A stretch of DNA of 64,000 nt from Archaeoglobaceae archaeon. Its GTDB lineage: Archaea; Halobacteriota; Archaeoglobi; Archaeoglobales; Archaeoglobaceae. A model generated the notes under the pieces. That model ran no database searches and was not told the DNA's origin. It saw only the letters and a list, made by a program, of their open reading frames with translations. Below, piece by piece: positions 24,941 to 33,393 of the stretch (the first letter of the stretch is position 1; every line of letters begins with the position of its first letter). The DNA lies in the NCBI GenBank assembly GCA_038734275.1, contig JAVYOO010000001.1:248001-312000 (forward strand), given 5' to 3'. A program made the translations under genes and the position numbers.

Positions 24941-26446
24941 ATGCGAGATATTTTGATGTCTTTGGGAGAAACTTTAAGTGAAAAGGAACTCTTAGAATCT
25001 CTTGATAAGACTTTTGAATTCATTCAAGGAGCTATAAGTTACAAAATTTTATTACTGTTCTTATTTTACAAGGCTTTAAGCGACAAGTGGCTAAAAGCGG
25101 TTGAAGATTACAAAAAGGAAGGATATACGCAAACTAAAGCCTATTTGCTTGCAAATCAAGATTTCTACGTTCTATTTGATGAAGAAGAGCAGAAGCTATT
25201 GACTTGGCATGAGGTGATGAAAAAGAAAGAGACGATGATGGAACTCGCCAATTCTATTAAAAGATTATCTAGACTCAACGAGCGATTCAATGAACTTGAA
25301 AGTTTTATTGATACTCTTAAGTTGCAATTCTTGAACACAAATGAGAACTTAAAAAACATAAACGAAATCTTGAAAGTGTTTAATTCCTTAAACTTTTCAA
25401 ATGCAGGTTCTGATATAATCGGACTTGGTTATACCTACATTCTGAGAAAATATGAACCAGAAAAATCTAAAAAAGGAAAAAACTACACACCAAGAGAACT
25501 GGCTAAGTTGCTGGTAACATTAGTTGAAATAGAAAACGGAGTAAAAGTTCTTGATCCTGCTGTTGGTTCTGGAACTATACTCGTTGAGGCTTGGAAATTT
25601 TTATCGCAAAAAGAAACTCCACAAATTCTTTTATTTGGTCAAGATATCGACCCCGAACCAGCATTATTTGCAAAATTAAACTTAGTTTTGCACGGAATCA
25701 AGGATTACGAGATCTTCATTGGTGACAGTCTTTCAAATCCCAGATTCGGAGAATGCGACTACGTATTGGCAAATCCGCCATGGAATCAGGATTACAACGT
25801 AGAAGCCTTAAAAGATCCGAAAGTGAAGAGGATCTACACCACCTTTGCAAGAGACGGTTTTCCGCCGAGTAGTTCGATGGACTGGGCTTGGATTCAGCTG
25901 ATGCTTTTCTTTGCAAAAAAGAAAGTCGGGATAATTTTGGATAACGGAGCTCTTTTCAGAGGAGGAAGAGAAAAAAAGATCAGAGAAGAGATCGTGAAAA
26001 AGGATTTGCTCGAAGCTGTTGTTCTATTTCCGCCAAAGTTGTTCAAAGATAAGCAAGAAAGACAAGGTTGTATTATTATTTTCAACAAAAATAAACCCGA
26101 ATATAAAAAGGGTAAAGTTATATTTATTAATGCGAGCAACGAATTCGAAAAGCATCCCGAAGAAAAGGCATTGAACATTCTGACTTCTGAGAATATTAAA
26201 AAAATATATGATGCAATTAAAGAATTCAAAGATGTCGAAGGATTTTCTAAAGTCGTAAGCTTGGAGGAGATTGCCAAGAACGATTTCAATCTTAACGTTA
26301 CGCTTTACGTTTTCCCATTAGAGAAAAGCGAAGAGATAGACGTATTCAAAGAGTTTGAAGAGCTAAAAGCACTTGAAATGGAGAGAGCTGAAATAATGAC
26401 GAAGCTGGAGGGATACATTCAGCAGATAAAGGAGGCGATTAAATGA
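24941..26446 (+). CDS. hsdM: type I R-M methyltransferase subunit HsdM, copy 2
   Basis: A 501-residue paralogue of the preceding gene. The helical N-terminal domain, the KNYTPRELA motif, motif I DPAVGSGTI (about 203, canonical) and NPPW motif IV (about 278) are all present. It overlaps hsdS by four bases (ATGA), so it is the partner most closely coupled to HsdS. The ATG at 24956 is a possible alternative start, because ATATAAAT at 24927-24934 could serve as its TATA box. It shares near-identical DNA blocks with copy 1 in the N-terminal, central and C-terminal parts. Confidence 0.92.
   Translation: MRDILMSLGETLSEKELLESLDKTFEFIQGAISYKILLLFLFYKALSDKWLKAVEDYKKEGYTQTKAYLLANQDFYVLFDEEEQKLLTWHEVMKKKETMMELANSIKRLSRLNERFNELESFIDTLKLQFLNTNENLKNINEILKVFNSLNFSNAGSDIIGLGYTYILRKYEPEKSKKGKNYTPRELAKLLVTLVEIENGVKVLDPAVGSGTILVEAWKFLSQKETPQILLFGQDIDPEPALFAKLNLVLHGIKDYEIFIGDSLSNPRFGECDYVLANPPWNQDYNVEALKDPKVKRIYTTFARDGFPPSSSMDWAWIQLMLFFAKKKVGIILDNGALFRGGREKKIREEIVKKDLLEAVVLFPPKLFKDKQERQGCIIIFNKNKPEYKKGKVIFINASNEFEKHPEEKALNILTSENIKKIYDAIKEFKDVEGFSKVVSLEEIAKNDFNLNVTLYVFPLEKSEEIDVFKEFEELKALEMERAEIMTKLEGYIQQIKEAIK
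25690..26017 (+). repeat. conversion tract shared by the two hsdM genes, copy B
   Basis: Partner of 24144-24471 at a constant offset of 1546 bases. Differences seen are AAAGACTAC/AAGGATTAC, AGAGAT/AAAGAT and CTAATG/CTGATG. Confidence 0.85.
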
Positions 26447-27726
26447 AAATAGAGTTCTACAAGGAGACGGAATTTAAAGATACTGAGATTGGGAGGATAC
26501 CGAAGGATTGGGAAGTTGTGAAGCTCGGAGATGAGAAAGTTTCCACCCTCGTTAAGTCGGGTAGCACCCCGTTAAAAAAAATAGAAGAATATTGGAACGG
26601 GGAAATACCATTTGTAACGCAAAAAGATATGACTAAAGTCGATCACTATTTGTATGATACTTCTGAAAAAATAACTGAGTTGGGGCTGAGAAGTTCCAAC
26701 TTGCTTCTTATTCCAGAAAATTCTATTCTCTTATCGATGTACGGGACTATTGGAAAAATTGTTATAAATAAAATTCCTGTTTCAATTAGTCAAAATATAG
26801 CAGCTATAAGATTAAATAAGAAAAATGTTGATGAAGAATACCTCTATTATGCTCTCCAAATATATTCCTTCCAGTTTAAAAGGCAAGCAAAAACCATTAC
26901 TCTAAAGCATTTAGATATCAAAATAGTCAAAAATACCCTTATACCTCTTCCACCCCTTCCAGAACAACAAAAAATCGCTGAAATTCTTTCAACTGTTGAT
27001 GAAGCCATTCAGAAAACAAACGAGGTCATAGCTAAGACTGAACGCTTGAAGAGGGGCTTGATGCAAGAGCTTTTGACGAAAGGGATAGGGCACAAGGAGT
27101 TTAAGGATACTGAGATTGGGAGGATACCGAAGGATTGGGAAGTTGTAAAACTAAGTGACGTTGCTCAAATTAGAGGTATAAAAAAACTAAGCGAGCTTGA
27201 TAAAGTTGCTTTCATACCAATGGAACTTATTCCTGATGTCGAGATTTTCGTGAAATACGAAATACGAGATGTAAAAGATGTAAAAAGTTATACCTATTGT
27301 GAAGCTGGCGATCTATTGCTTTCAAAGATAACCCCTTGTTTTGAGAATGGGAAACAAGGCATAGTTCCGTTGAACGTGCCAAATGGTTTTGCACTTGCAA
27401 CAACAGAAGTATTTCCGATTGTTTGTCGAGGAATTGATAAACTATTTTTATTTTATATTCTGAAACTTAGTAAGTTCCGAAAAATTCTTGAATTTTCTAT
27501 GAGAGGGACAACTGGTAGGCAAAGAGTTCCTAAAAATTCTGTTGAGAGACTTAGAATACCATTACCACCTTCAAGTGAACAACAAAAAATCGCTGAAATT
27601 CTTTCCACAGTCGATAAAAAACTCGAACTTGAAAGAAACGAAAAGGTAAAATTAGAAAGAATCAAGCAAGGACTGATGGATTTGCTTCTTACTGGAAAAG
27701 TTCGGATTAAGTTGAAGGAGACCTGA
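26443..27726 (+). CDS. hsdS: type I R-M specificity subunit HsdS
   Basis: A 427-residue protein with two target recognition domains (about residues 15-170 and 225-385) and two helical conserved regions (about 175-215 and 390-425) that contact HsdM. Both halves begin with the same phrase, FKDTEIGRIPKDWEVVKL, and both helical regions begin with EQQKIAEILSTVD. The first recognition domain is rich in SGSTPLKKIEEYW, typical of HsdS. It overlaps hsdM copy 2 by four bases. The internal DNA repeats make in-frame exchange of recognition domains possible. Confidence 0.93.
   Translation: MKIEFYKETEFKDTEIGRIPKDWEVVKLGDEKVSTLVKSGSTPLKKIEEYWNGEIPFVTQKDMTKVDHYLYDTSEKITELGLRSSNLLLIPENSILLSMYGTIGKIVINKIPVSISQNIAAIRLNKKNVDEEYLYYALQIYSFQFKRQAKTITLKHLDIKIVKNTLIPLPPLPEQQKIAEILSTVDEAIQKTNEVIAKTERLKRGLMQELLTKGIGHKEFKDTEIGRIPKDWEVVKLSDVAQIRGIKKLSELDKVAFIPMELIPDVEIFVKYEIRDVKDVKSYTYCEAGDLLLSKITPCFENGKQGIVPLNVPNGFALATTEVFPIVCRGIDKLFLFYILKLSKFRKILEFSMRGTTGRQRVPKNSVERLRIPLPPSSEQQKIAEILSTVDKKLELERNEKVKLERIKQGLMDLLLTGKVRIKLKET
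26473..26519 (+). repeat. hsdS internal direct repeat 1, copy A
   Basis: 47 bases that open the first half of hsdS; they recur at 27100-27146 with one mismatch. A second pair of 31 bases lies at 26962-26992 and 27577-27607. Confidence 0.85.
27100..27146 (+). repeat. hsdS internal direct repeat 1, copy B
   Basis: Partner of 26473-26519. It opens the second half of hsdS in the same reading frame, 627 bases downstream. Confidence 0.85.
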
Positions 27727-27880
27727 AGGATTCGATTCCGAGTTTCTTTATCAACACTGTGCTAAAGAAGTGCCAAGCATAGTTTTTCCATTTTACCTTT
27801 TCAAAGTTCTGTCAAAAATGAGTAAGCTGTATCGTAAAGAGAAAAATTGGAAAGGCTCTACTCGAAATTATAACGTAATA

Positions 27881-27887
27881 TTTAAAT
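27881..27887 (+). promoter_or_regulatory. TATA-like box for the DUF3800 gene
   Basis: TTTAAAT lies 24-30 bases before the ATG at 27911 and 160 bases after the hsdS stop, so the DUF3800 gene probably has its own leaderless transcript. Confidence 0.5.
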
Positions 27888-27910
27888 CGTCATTTTCATT
27901 TTAAAGACCA

Positions 27911-28534
27911 ATGATTTATGTCTTCATAGACGAAAGCGGAGATCTTGGTTTTACAGAAAAGTCGAGCAAATTTTATGTTATCGCAACCGTGGAAGTTAAA
28001 GACTTGAGAATTCCAAGAGGCGTTATTAAAAGCGTTAGGAAGAGTTTACACAAAAAGAAAAAAGATATTTCTGAGTTTAAGTTTTCAAGATCAAGCGATG
28101 AATTGAGGAAGAAACTGCTCAATAAAGCGGTAGAAAGCGACATGTTATTTTCCGCAATCATTCTTGAGAAAAGAAAAGTTTACGATTACCTTAGGGACAA
28201 AAAAGATAAATTGCATAACTACTTAACTGGCTTTTTGGCTAATTCTCTGGAATACTACGCCCAAGAAAAAGCCTTCAAAATCGTAGTGGACAAATTCATA
28301 ATGAGCAGGGAACAGAGGGCTGATTTTGACCACTATTTCAAGACAAGACTTTACAACAACTGCAAAATCCTAAAGAGAGTAGATATTACTCATGAGGACT
28401 CACAGCAAAATCCCGGATTGCAAATAGCGGATTTTGTAGCAGGAGCTATTTTTCGACGCTATGAAAGAGGTTTAACCGACTTCTACGACATAATCAAACC
28501 GAAGCTTAGATACGAGGATAGAAAATGGTTTTAA
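27911..28534 (+). CDS. DUF3800 protein (RNase H-like fold family)
   Basis: A 207-residue protein with the DUF3800 signature. The N-terminal strand YVFIDESGDLGF supplies the conserved acidic residues (Asp7, Glu8, Asp11), KFYVIATVEV follows, KIVVDKF is in the middle, and the C-terminal LQIADFVAGAIFRRYERG holds the last conserved Asp. The family is often predicted to be an RNase H-like nuclease and occurs in defence and mobile contexts, but its activity is not well established. It lies between hsdS and hsdR, transcribed in the same direction. Confidence 0.82.
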   Translation: MIYVFIDESGDLGFTEKSSKFYVIATVEVKDLRIPRGVIKSVRKSLHKKKKDISEFKFSRSSDELRKKLLNKAVESDMLFSAIILEKRKVYDYLRDKKDKLHNYLTGFLANSLEYYAQEKAFKIVVDKFIMSREQRADFDHYFKTRLYNNCKILKRVDITHEDSQQNPGLQIADFVAGAIFRRYERGLTDFYDIIKPKLRYEDRKWF

Positions 28535-28535
28535 A

Positions 28536-28618
28536 TCGGCCCCGTCCTACTCCATCCCACCCCGCTTACGCGGGCCTCATCGTTTCGGACGGAGGGGGCA
28601 AATTGCCCGACCTTACCC
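28536..28618 (+). ncRNA. candidate structured non-coding RNA (GC-rich island)
   Basis: About 83 bases of very GC-rich sequence in surrounding AT-rich DNA. An outer stem CCGTCC (28542-28547) pairs with GGACGG (28587-28592), an inner hairpin CCCGC (28561-28565) pairs with GCGGG (28570-28574) over a TTAC loop, and a third palindrome GGGCAAATTGCCC lies at 28596-28608. No long open frame crosses it. GC-rich islands in AT-rich hyperthermophile DNA are often stable RNAs. It does not fold as a tRNA. It could instead be a terminator or a protein-binding site. The strand is assumed from the neighbours. Confidence 0.45.
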
Positions 28619-28816
28619 AATTAAAGTAGCTTAATAAAGTATATAATCCTTTCTTTTTAACTTAATTTAATAAATTAGCCACATGCTTAATTCAGCAACT
28701 TCTAAAATTGAATTTGGTTGAGCAAATCAAAAAATATTGAAAAAATCGAAAGGATGAAGAAAGATCATGGATTTTTGGTTGTAAAAGTTCGATTTGAGTT
28801 GAAAAGAGAATTCAAA
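28619..28816. other. AT-rich spacer before the HEPN-like gene
   Basis: About 200 AT-rich bases with no open frame of note. It contains only a poly-A-rich stretch and ends in the TATA-like box of the next gene. Confidence 0.6.
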
Positions 28817-28826
28817 ATATATATAA
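28817..28826 (+). promoter_or_regulatory. TATA-like box for the HEPN-like gene
   Basis: The AT run ATATATATAA lies about 38-47 bases before the ATG at 28864, giving a short leader. Confidence 0.4.
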
Positions 28827-28863
28827 CCGAAAGTTTTACTTAGAAGATCTAAAAATAAATTTG

Positions 28864-30057
28864 ATGGTTGACACCTTAAACGAATACCTTGACTTTCTAA
28901 AGAAAATTGAAGAAGATAAAGTCTCAAAACCAGAATTGGCTAATTATATTGAGGAAGAACTTTATCCAGCATTAATTTTTGAAGAAAAACATCTTAATGA
29001 GCTCTATACAATTCATGAAATTCTGGATTATTTTGAAAAAGAGATCTCTACGTATTCTGAACAGGAAGTAAGAAAAACGATAAAAGAATATGAAATAAAG
29101 TTAGGACGAAAATTAAAGGGAAAAGATAAGATCAAAATTGAGCAATCGGCGAAGGAAGTCCTTCACCTAATTATAGAAGAATACAAAAATATAAATTTAT
29201 TTGAGAAACAAGACGAAATAATCAAAGATTGGTTAAATGACGCCTTAAAAGAACTTCAACGTGCTAAAATTCTTTACAAATGTTTAGAAAAAGATCCAGA
29301 CGGGTATATCCAGCATTTGGGGATGGCAGTTGAGAAAATGATGAAAGCTTATGGGATGATTCTGGGAATAATCGAAGAAAAAAAGCTAATAGAAAAGATA
29401 GGACATACTTCATCCAAAATTTACACTTTATTAATTGACCGCATTAGAAAAAGCCCAAATAAAGAAAAAATTTTACAGCTAATTAATTTTAATTCACAGA
29501 AATTCGAATACGTAGTAAAGATTCTTGAAAAGCCTTCTGAAAGATTAGGCACCGAAGATATAGTGTTATTGGATATGTTTATCCCGTCCGCTATTGAATT
29601 TTATGAGTTCTTGAAATCTTTCCTAAGTCCATCAGGAATTGACGAATCCAAAAAGATTTTCATCGGAAACATAATATTCTTTGCTTATACCCTCCCTTTT
29701 ATTTCAGTATTGTTTTCTTATCTCTACAACCTTAGATATCCCGACACAAGAAAAGAGAAGCATATCAACTATCTTGAGATGAATATAACAAAAAACTTTG
29801 AGAAGATTGCTTCCATATTGGAAACATTTATTAAAAATAGTATTAATATGCTCAATGCGGTTACACTAAAATATTTCCCATTGCACAACTCGATTGAAAA
29901 ACATTTAAAACCGATTAAAGACATTAAATCCGATGATAGAAAACTAAAAACGATCAAGAAGGCTATAAATGACATAAAACGTGATAAAGAGGTTCGAATA
30001 CTTTTAGATAGGGTAAAAGCCCATCCAAAGTTTAAAAATTGGTTGAAAAGTCCCTGA
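28864..30057 (+). CDS. HEPN-like helical protein with a membrane segment
   Basis: A 397-residue, lysine- and glutamate-rich helical protein. Residues about 120-170 (DWLNDALKELQRAKILYK, then HLGMAVEKMMKAYGMILG) follow the HEPN pattern of a helix with AxxxL/AK and a second helix with AVEKxxKA. A clear RxxxxH catalytic motif is not obvious. Around residues 270-300 there is one hydrophobic segment (NIIFFAYTLPFISVLFSYLY) that could span or touch the membrane. I start at ATG 28864 rather than the TTG at 28861. Position between hsdS and hsdR suggests an accessory defence role; this is inference. Confidence 0.5.
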   Translation: MVDTLNEYLDFLKKIEEDKVSKPELANYIEEELYPALIFEEKHLNELYTIHEILDYFEKEISTYSEQEVRKTIKEYEIKLGRKLKGKDKIKIEQSAKEVLHLIIEEYKNINLFEKQDEIIKDWLNDALKELQRAKILYKCLEKDPDGYIQHLGMAVEKMMKAYGMILGIIEEKKLIEKIGHTSSKIYTLLIDRIRKSPNKEKILQLINFNSQKFEYVVKILEKPSERLGTEDIVLLDMFIPSAIEFYEFLKSFLSPSGIDESKKIFIGNIIFFAYTLPFISVLFSYLYNLRYPDTRKEKHINYLEMNITKNFEKIASILETFIKNSINMLNAVTLKYFPLHNSIEKHLKPIKDIKSDDRKLKTIKKAINDIKRDKEVRILLDRVKAHPKFKNWLKSP

Positions 30058-30132
30058 AAGGGTAAGTTAAAGAATGAAGAACATGAAATGATAAATGAGA
30101 TTAAAGAGAAAAAATGGTTCCAATTCGAAACA

Positions 30133-30143
30133 TTTTTATTTTA
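30133..30143 (+). promoter_or_regulatory. TATA-like box for hsdR
   Basis: TTTTTATTTTA lies 20-30 bases before the ATG at 30163, so hsdR probably has its own leaderless transcript. Confidence 0.45.
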
Positions 30144-30162
30144 GAAATCCAAAATTATCTCG

Positions 30163-33100
30163 ATGCTCCAAACAGAAGCTAAAGTTCACGAAGAAATAAA
30201 AAAGAAACTTGAAGAACTTGGATGGGAAAATGGGCATGAAATCCTGAAATTCAAGGAAAACGATTTAATTCCTGAATTCTACTTTTCAGAAATCCTCGAG
30301 AAAAAAGTTTTAGAAATAAACGATTTTCTTGAAAATCTTGAAGAAGACGAGAAAAGGGAAATTCTTGATGATTTGAAGACCGAGCTTGAAAACGCAACAG
30401 AAGAAAGATTTCTTGCATTCCTAAGGCATGGCGTCCCTTTGAAAATTGGAGATGAAATCAAATCCGTAAAGCTCATAGGAGGCGATGATCTTTTCTTCTT
30501 CCTTCATGAAGCAAAGTTTAAGGGTTCACCTGAGAACATAAAGCCTGATTTTACCCTTTTCATCAATGGCTTGCCAGTAGTGATAATTGAAGCGAAGTCT
30601 GAAGCTATTCCGTATTCTCATACTGAAGCTTTGAAGCAAATAAGGAGATACGAAATGTTCAGCCCAGAGCTTTTCAATTTTGTTCAATTTGCGGTAGCTT
30701 ACGGAGACGAGAAGCTTTACACAGCAACGATGCCAAATTGGAGAAGAGAAGAGAAAGACATTCCAGCTTTTCGCTGGAGAGTAAATAAGCAGAACAACAT
30801 CTTCGATTTGCTAACGCCTGAAAGAATTGTTGAATTCCTAAAGTATTTCATCTTTTACCTCTACGATAAGGATAAGGGGATAAAATCGAAACTAATAGCA
30901 AGATACAATCAATATTCTGCAACAAAGAAGGCAATGAAAAGAATTGAGGATCATCTGAATGGTGGAAAAAGCAAAGGTCTTATCTGGCATTGGCAAGGAT
31001 CGGGAAAAACGTATACTATGTTCTTCATCGCAAACTGCTTCATTGATAAATTCTGGCATACTCATCCAATTGTTTTCTTCGTTGTCGACAGAGAAGACTT
31101 AGAAACGCAACATGATAAGTTCTTTAAAGCTGTGCAAGAAGAGAACTTCAAAAACAACTTTGAGAAAGTTGAAAGGATAGAAGATCTTTTGGAAATCTTC
31201 GAAAGGGCAAAGAGAAGCGAAATCGATAACAAAGTAATTGAAAGAGGAATTTATCTAACAACGATTCAGAAATTCCAGAAAGGTGGAGATGAAGAGAAAA
31301 GCATCTATAAATTGCTGTTGAAGTTTGGTGAGGAAGAAGCAAAACTTAAGGGATTGAGACTTGAAAATGACAAAAAAGAAGAGCTTTTAAGGCTTGGAGG
31401 GGTAAAGAAGAGAAACGTTCTTTTCCTTATAGATGAAGCCCATAGAACACAATACGGTATTCTTGGAGCAATGAGGAAAGCCTGTTTTCCGAACTCGATT
31501 GCTTTTGGCTTCACTGGAACTCCGATATTCAAGCATGAAAAGAATACGTTCGAAGAGTTCTCTTATCCAAAAGAAGGAGAACTTTACCTCGACGTTTATT
31601 TCATCGCCGATGCTGTAAGGGATGGCTTCACTTTGCCAATTTCCTATCACGTTTTAAAAGAAGGGGAAATAAAGGCTGAAGGCATTCAAATAAAGCTGAA
31701 GGAAGATGAGATAAAGGGATTCATAGAGGAATACATGGAAAAGAAAGGTAGAATCGAAGACCTGCTCGAAGGAAACATTTCCAAAGCTGAAGTTAGTAGA
31801 TACATAAACAAAGCAAGGGTAATCCTGCTCAACGAGAGGAGAATCGAAAAGGTTGCAGAATACATTGCGAACAGAATCCAAGAAGACACTAACAATTTCA
31901 AATTCAAGGCAATGGTTGTTGCAGTAAACAGAATTGGATGTGTTCGCTATAAAAAGGCGTTAGAAAAGCATCTCGTTGCAAAATTTGGCGAAGAAGCAAA
32001 AGAATGGGTTGAAGTAGTGATGACTTACAACCACAACGACACCGAGAAGGAGATAATCGAATACAGAGAAGAACTAATGAATAAAAGAAAAGAGAAAGAT
32101 ATGAACGAAATAAACAAAGTAATACGAGAGGAATTTTTAGCAAAGGAAAATCCGAGGATCCTTGTAGTTACGGACATGCTGATCACGGGTTTTGATGCTC
32201 CAAAGCTGAAGGTCATGTATCTTGACAAACCACTTTACGAGCACAGGCTTTTGCAGGCGATTGCAAGGGTTAACAGACCATACGAAGGCAAAGAATTTGG
32301 GCTCGTTATTGACTCGGTTGGATTAATTGAGCATTTGGCTAAGACGATGGCGTTCTATAATCTTCTTGCACAGGAAGAAATCGCAGAAGATCTCAAGGAG
32401 AACATAGCTATACCGATTGATACAAAGTTCGAGGAATTCAAATCCAAATTCAAAGACGTTTGTGAAAAACTCAGATCTCTTGAATTTAGTGGCTTAAAGC
32501 TTGGAATAGAACTCGAAGATGTCAAAAAGGCTTTGAAAAGTGGATTAAAAGAGTCGATTGAGGCTAAATTAAGCACAATTGCAATGCTGAACATTGAAAA
32601 GGAAGATACAGCAAAGATCGTTAAGCTCGTTAACGACATAAGAGCAATTTTAAAGCTATACAAAGCCCTTGGTGCTTATGAAAAGAAGCTTCTATACGTT
32701 GAGGATATAGAAGCCCTTGCGTGGCTTTACTACAAGATAAAGAGAATAATCGCAGGAAAAAGAACGAAGCTTGGCAAAGAGTTCTGGAACGAGCTTTTGG
32801 AATTCATTCACAACAAAACAATTGTGGAAGATTTAAAAGAAGTCGATAAAGTTGTGCTGAGAGATGTGGATGAGCTTCTAAACGAGTTGAAAGAGGAATG
32901 GGGTATAATAACTGTCGAAGTGGCGGATCTTTTCTTTGAGATAAGGGCTTCTCTTATGGAAAGGTTGCATGATCCAGTTTACAAGGAGATCTTCGAAAGA
33001 ATCGAAAAGCTCAGAATTGAATGGATTGATAAAGCAATAAACAACAAGATCTTGCTTTCAAGACTAAAAGAATTGCTCCAGAAGAAGAACGAATACGATA

Positions 33101-33393
33101 AAAAAGTGGAAGGAAAATCTGAAGTTGAAAGAATTCTTGAAACGCTTAGGCAGTTCACATTTGCCAAGTGCAATTGCAACGTTGACTTTGGAAACACTTT
33201 AAACACGGTTAAAAAAATAATGGGTTCGAAGCTCAAAGAATTGAAACCTTCGGACAGAAACGAAATCAGAAAGGCTCTTCTTAAGGATCTTTTCAAGGTT
33301 CTGGATGAAAAAACGGCAAAGGAAATAATGGAAGAACTTTCGGAATTCCTTGAAAAGGAAATAGAAAGGCTATGGATCCGAGAAAAATCCTGA
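30163..33393 (+). CDS. hsdR: type I restriction endonuclease subunit HsdR
   Basis: A 1076-residue motor-nuclease. The N-terminal PD-(D/E)xK nuclease is seen in KPDFTLFINGLPVVIIEAKS (Asp about 128, Glu-Ala-Lys about 143-145). The SF2 translocase follows with Walker A GSGKT (about 278), DEAH box DEAHRTQYG (about 423), GFTGTPIF (motif III) and VTDMLITGFDAPKL plus RVNRP (motifs V and VI). The C-terminal helical region would contact the M-S core. All key motifs look intact, so an active restriction enzyme is plausible. Its end overlaps the start of a metallopeptidase gene by 22 bases. Confidence 0.95.
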   Translation: MLQTEAKVHEEIKKKLEELGWENGHEILKFKENDLIPEFYFSEILEKKVLEINDFLENLEEDEKREILDDLKTELENATEERFLAFLRHGVPLKIGDEIKSVKLIGGDDLFFFLHEAKFKGSPENIKPDFTLFINGLPVVIIEAKSEAIPYSHTEALKQIRRYEMFSPELFNFVQFAVAYGDEKLYTATMPNWRREEKDIPAFRWRVNKQNNIFDLLTPERIVEFLKYFIFYLYDKDKGIKSKLIARYNQYSATKKAMKRIEDHLNGGKSKGLIWHWQGSGKTYTMFFIANCFIDKFWHTHPIVFFVVDREDLETQHDKFFKAVQEENFKNNFEKVERIEDLLEIFERAKRSEIDNKVIERGIYLTTIQKFQKGGDEEKSIYKLLLKFGEEEAKLKGLRLENDKKEELLRLGGVKKRNVLFLIDEAHRTQYGILGAMRKACFPNSIAFGFTGTPIFKHEKNTFEEFSYPKEGELYLDVYFIADAVRDGFTLPISYHVLKEGEIKAEGIQIKLKEDEIKGFIEEYMEKKGRIEDLLEGNISKAEVSRYINKARVILLNERRIEKVAEYIANRIQEDTNNFKFKAMVVAVNRIGCVRYKKALEKHLVAKFGEEAKEWVEVVMTYNHNDTEKEIIEYREELMNKRKEKDMNEINKVIREEFLAKENPRILVVTDMLITGFDAPKLKVMYLDKPLYEHRLLQAIARVNRPYEGKEFGLVIDSVGLIEHLAKTMAFYNLLAQEEIAEDLKENIAIPIDTKFEEFKSKFKDVCEKLRSLEFSGLKLGIELEDVKKALKSGLKESIEAKLSTIAMLNIEKEDTAKIVKLVNDIRAILKLYKALGAYEKKLLYVEDIEALAWLYYKIKRIIAGKRTKLGKEFWNELLEFIHNKTIVEDLKEVDKVVLRDVDELLNELKEEWGIITVEVADLFFEIRASLMERLHDPVYKEIFERIEKLRIEWIDKAINNKILLSRLKELLQKKNEYDKKVEGKSEVERILETLRQFTFAKCNCNVDFGNTLNTVKKIMGSKLKELKPSDRNEIRKALLKDLFKVLDEKTAKEIMEELSEFLEKEIERLWIREKS

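Noticed and set aside
24941-26446. Assembly duplication of one hsdM
   Set aside because: The copies differ strongly over much of their length and are separated by unique sequence, so they are real paralogues even though some blocks are almost identical.
28536-28618. A CRISPR repeat or tRNA
   Set aside because: No unit recurs at regular spacing and the stems do not form a cloverleaf. No cas gene is in the window.
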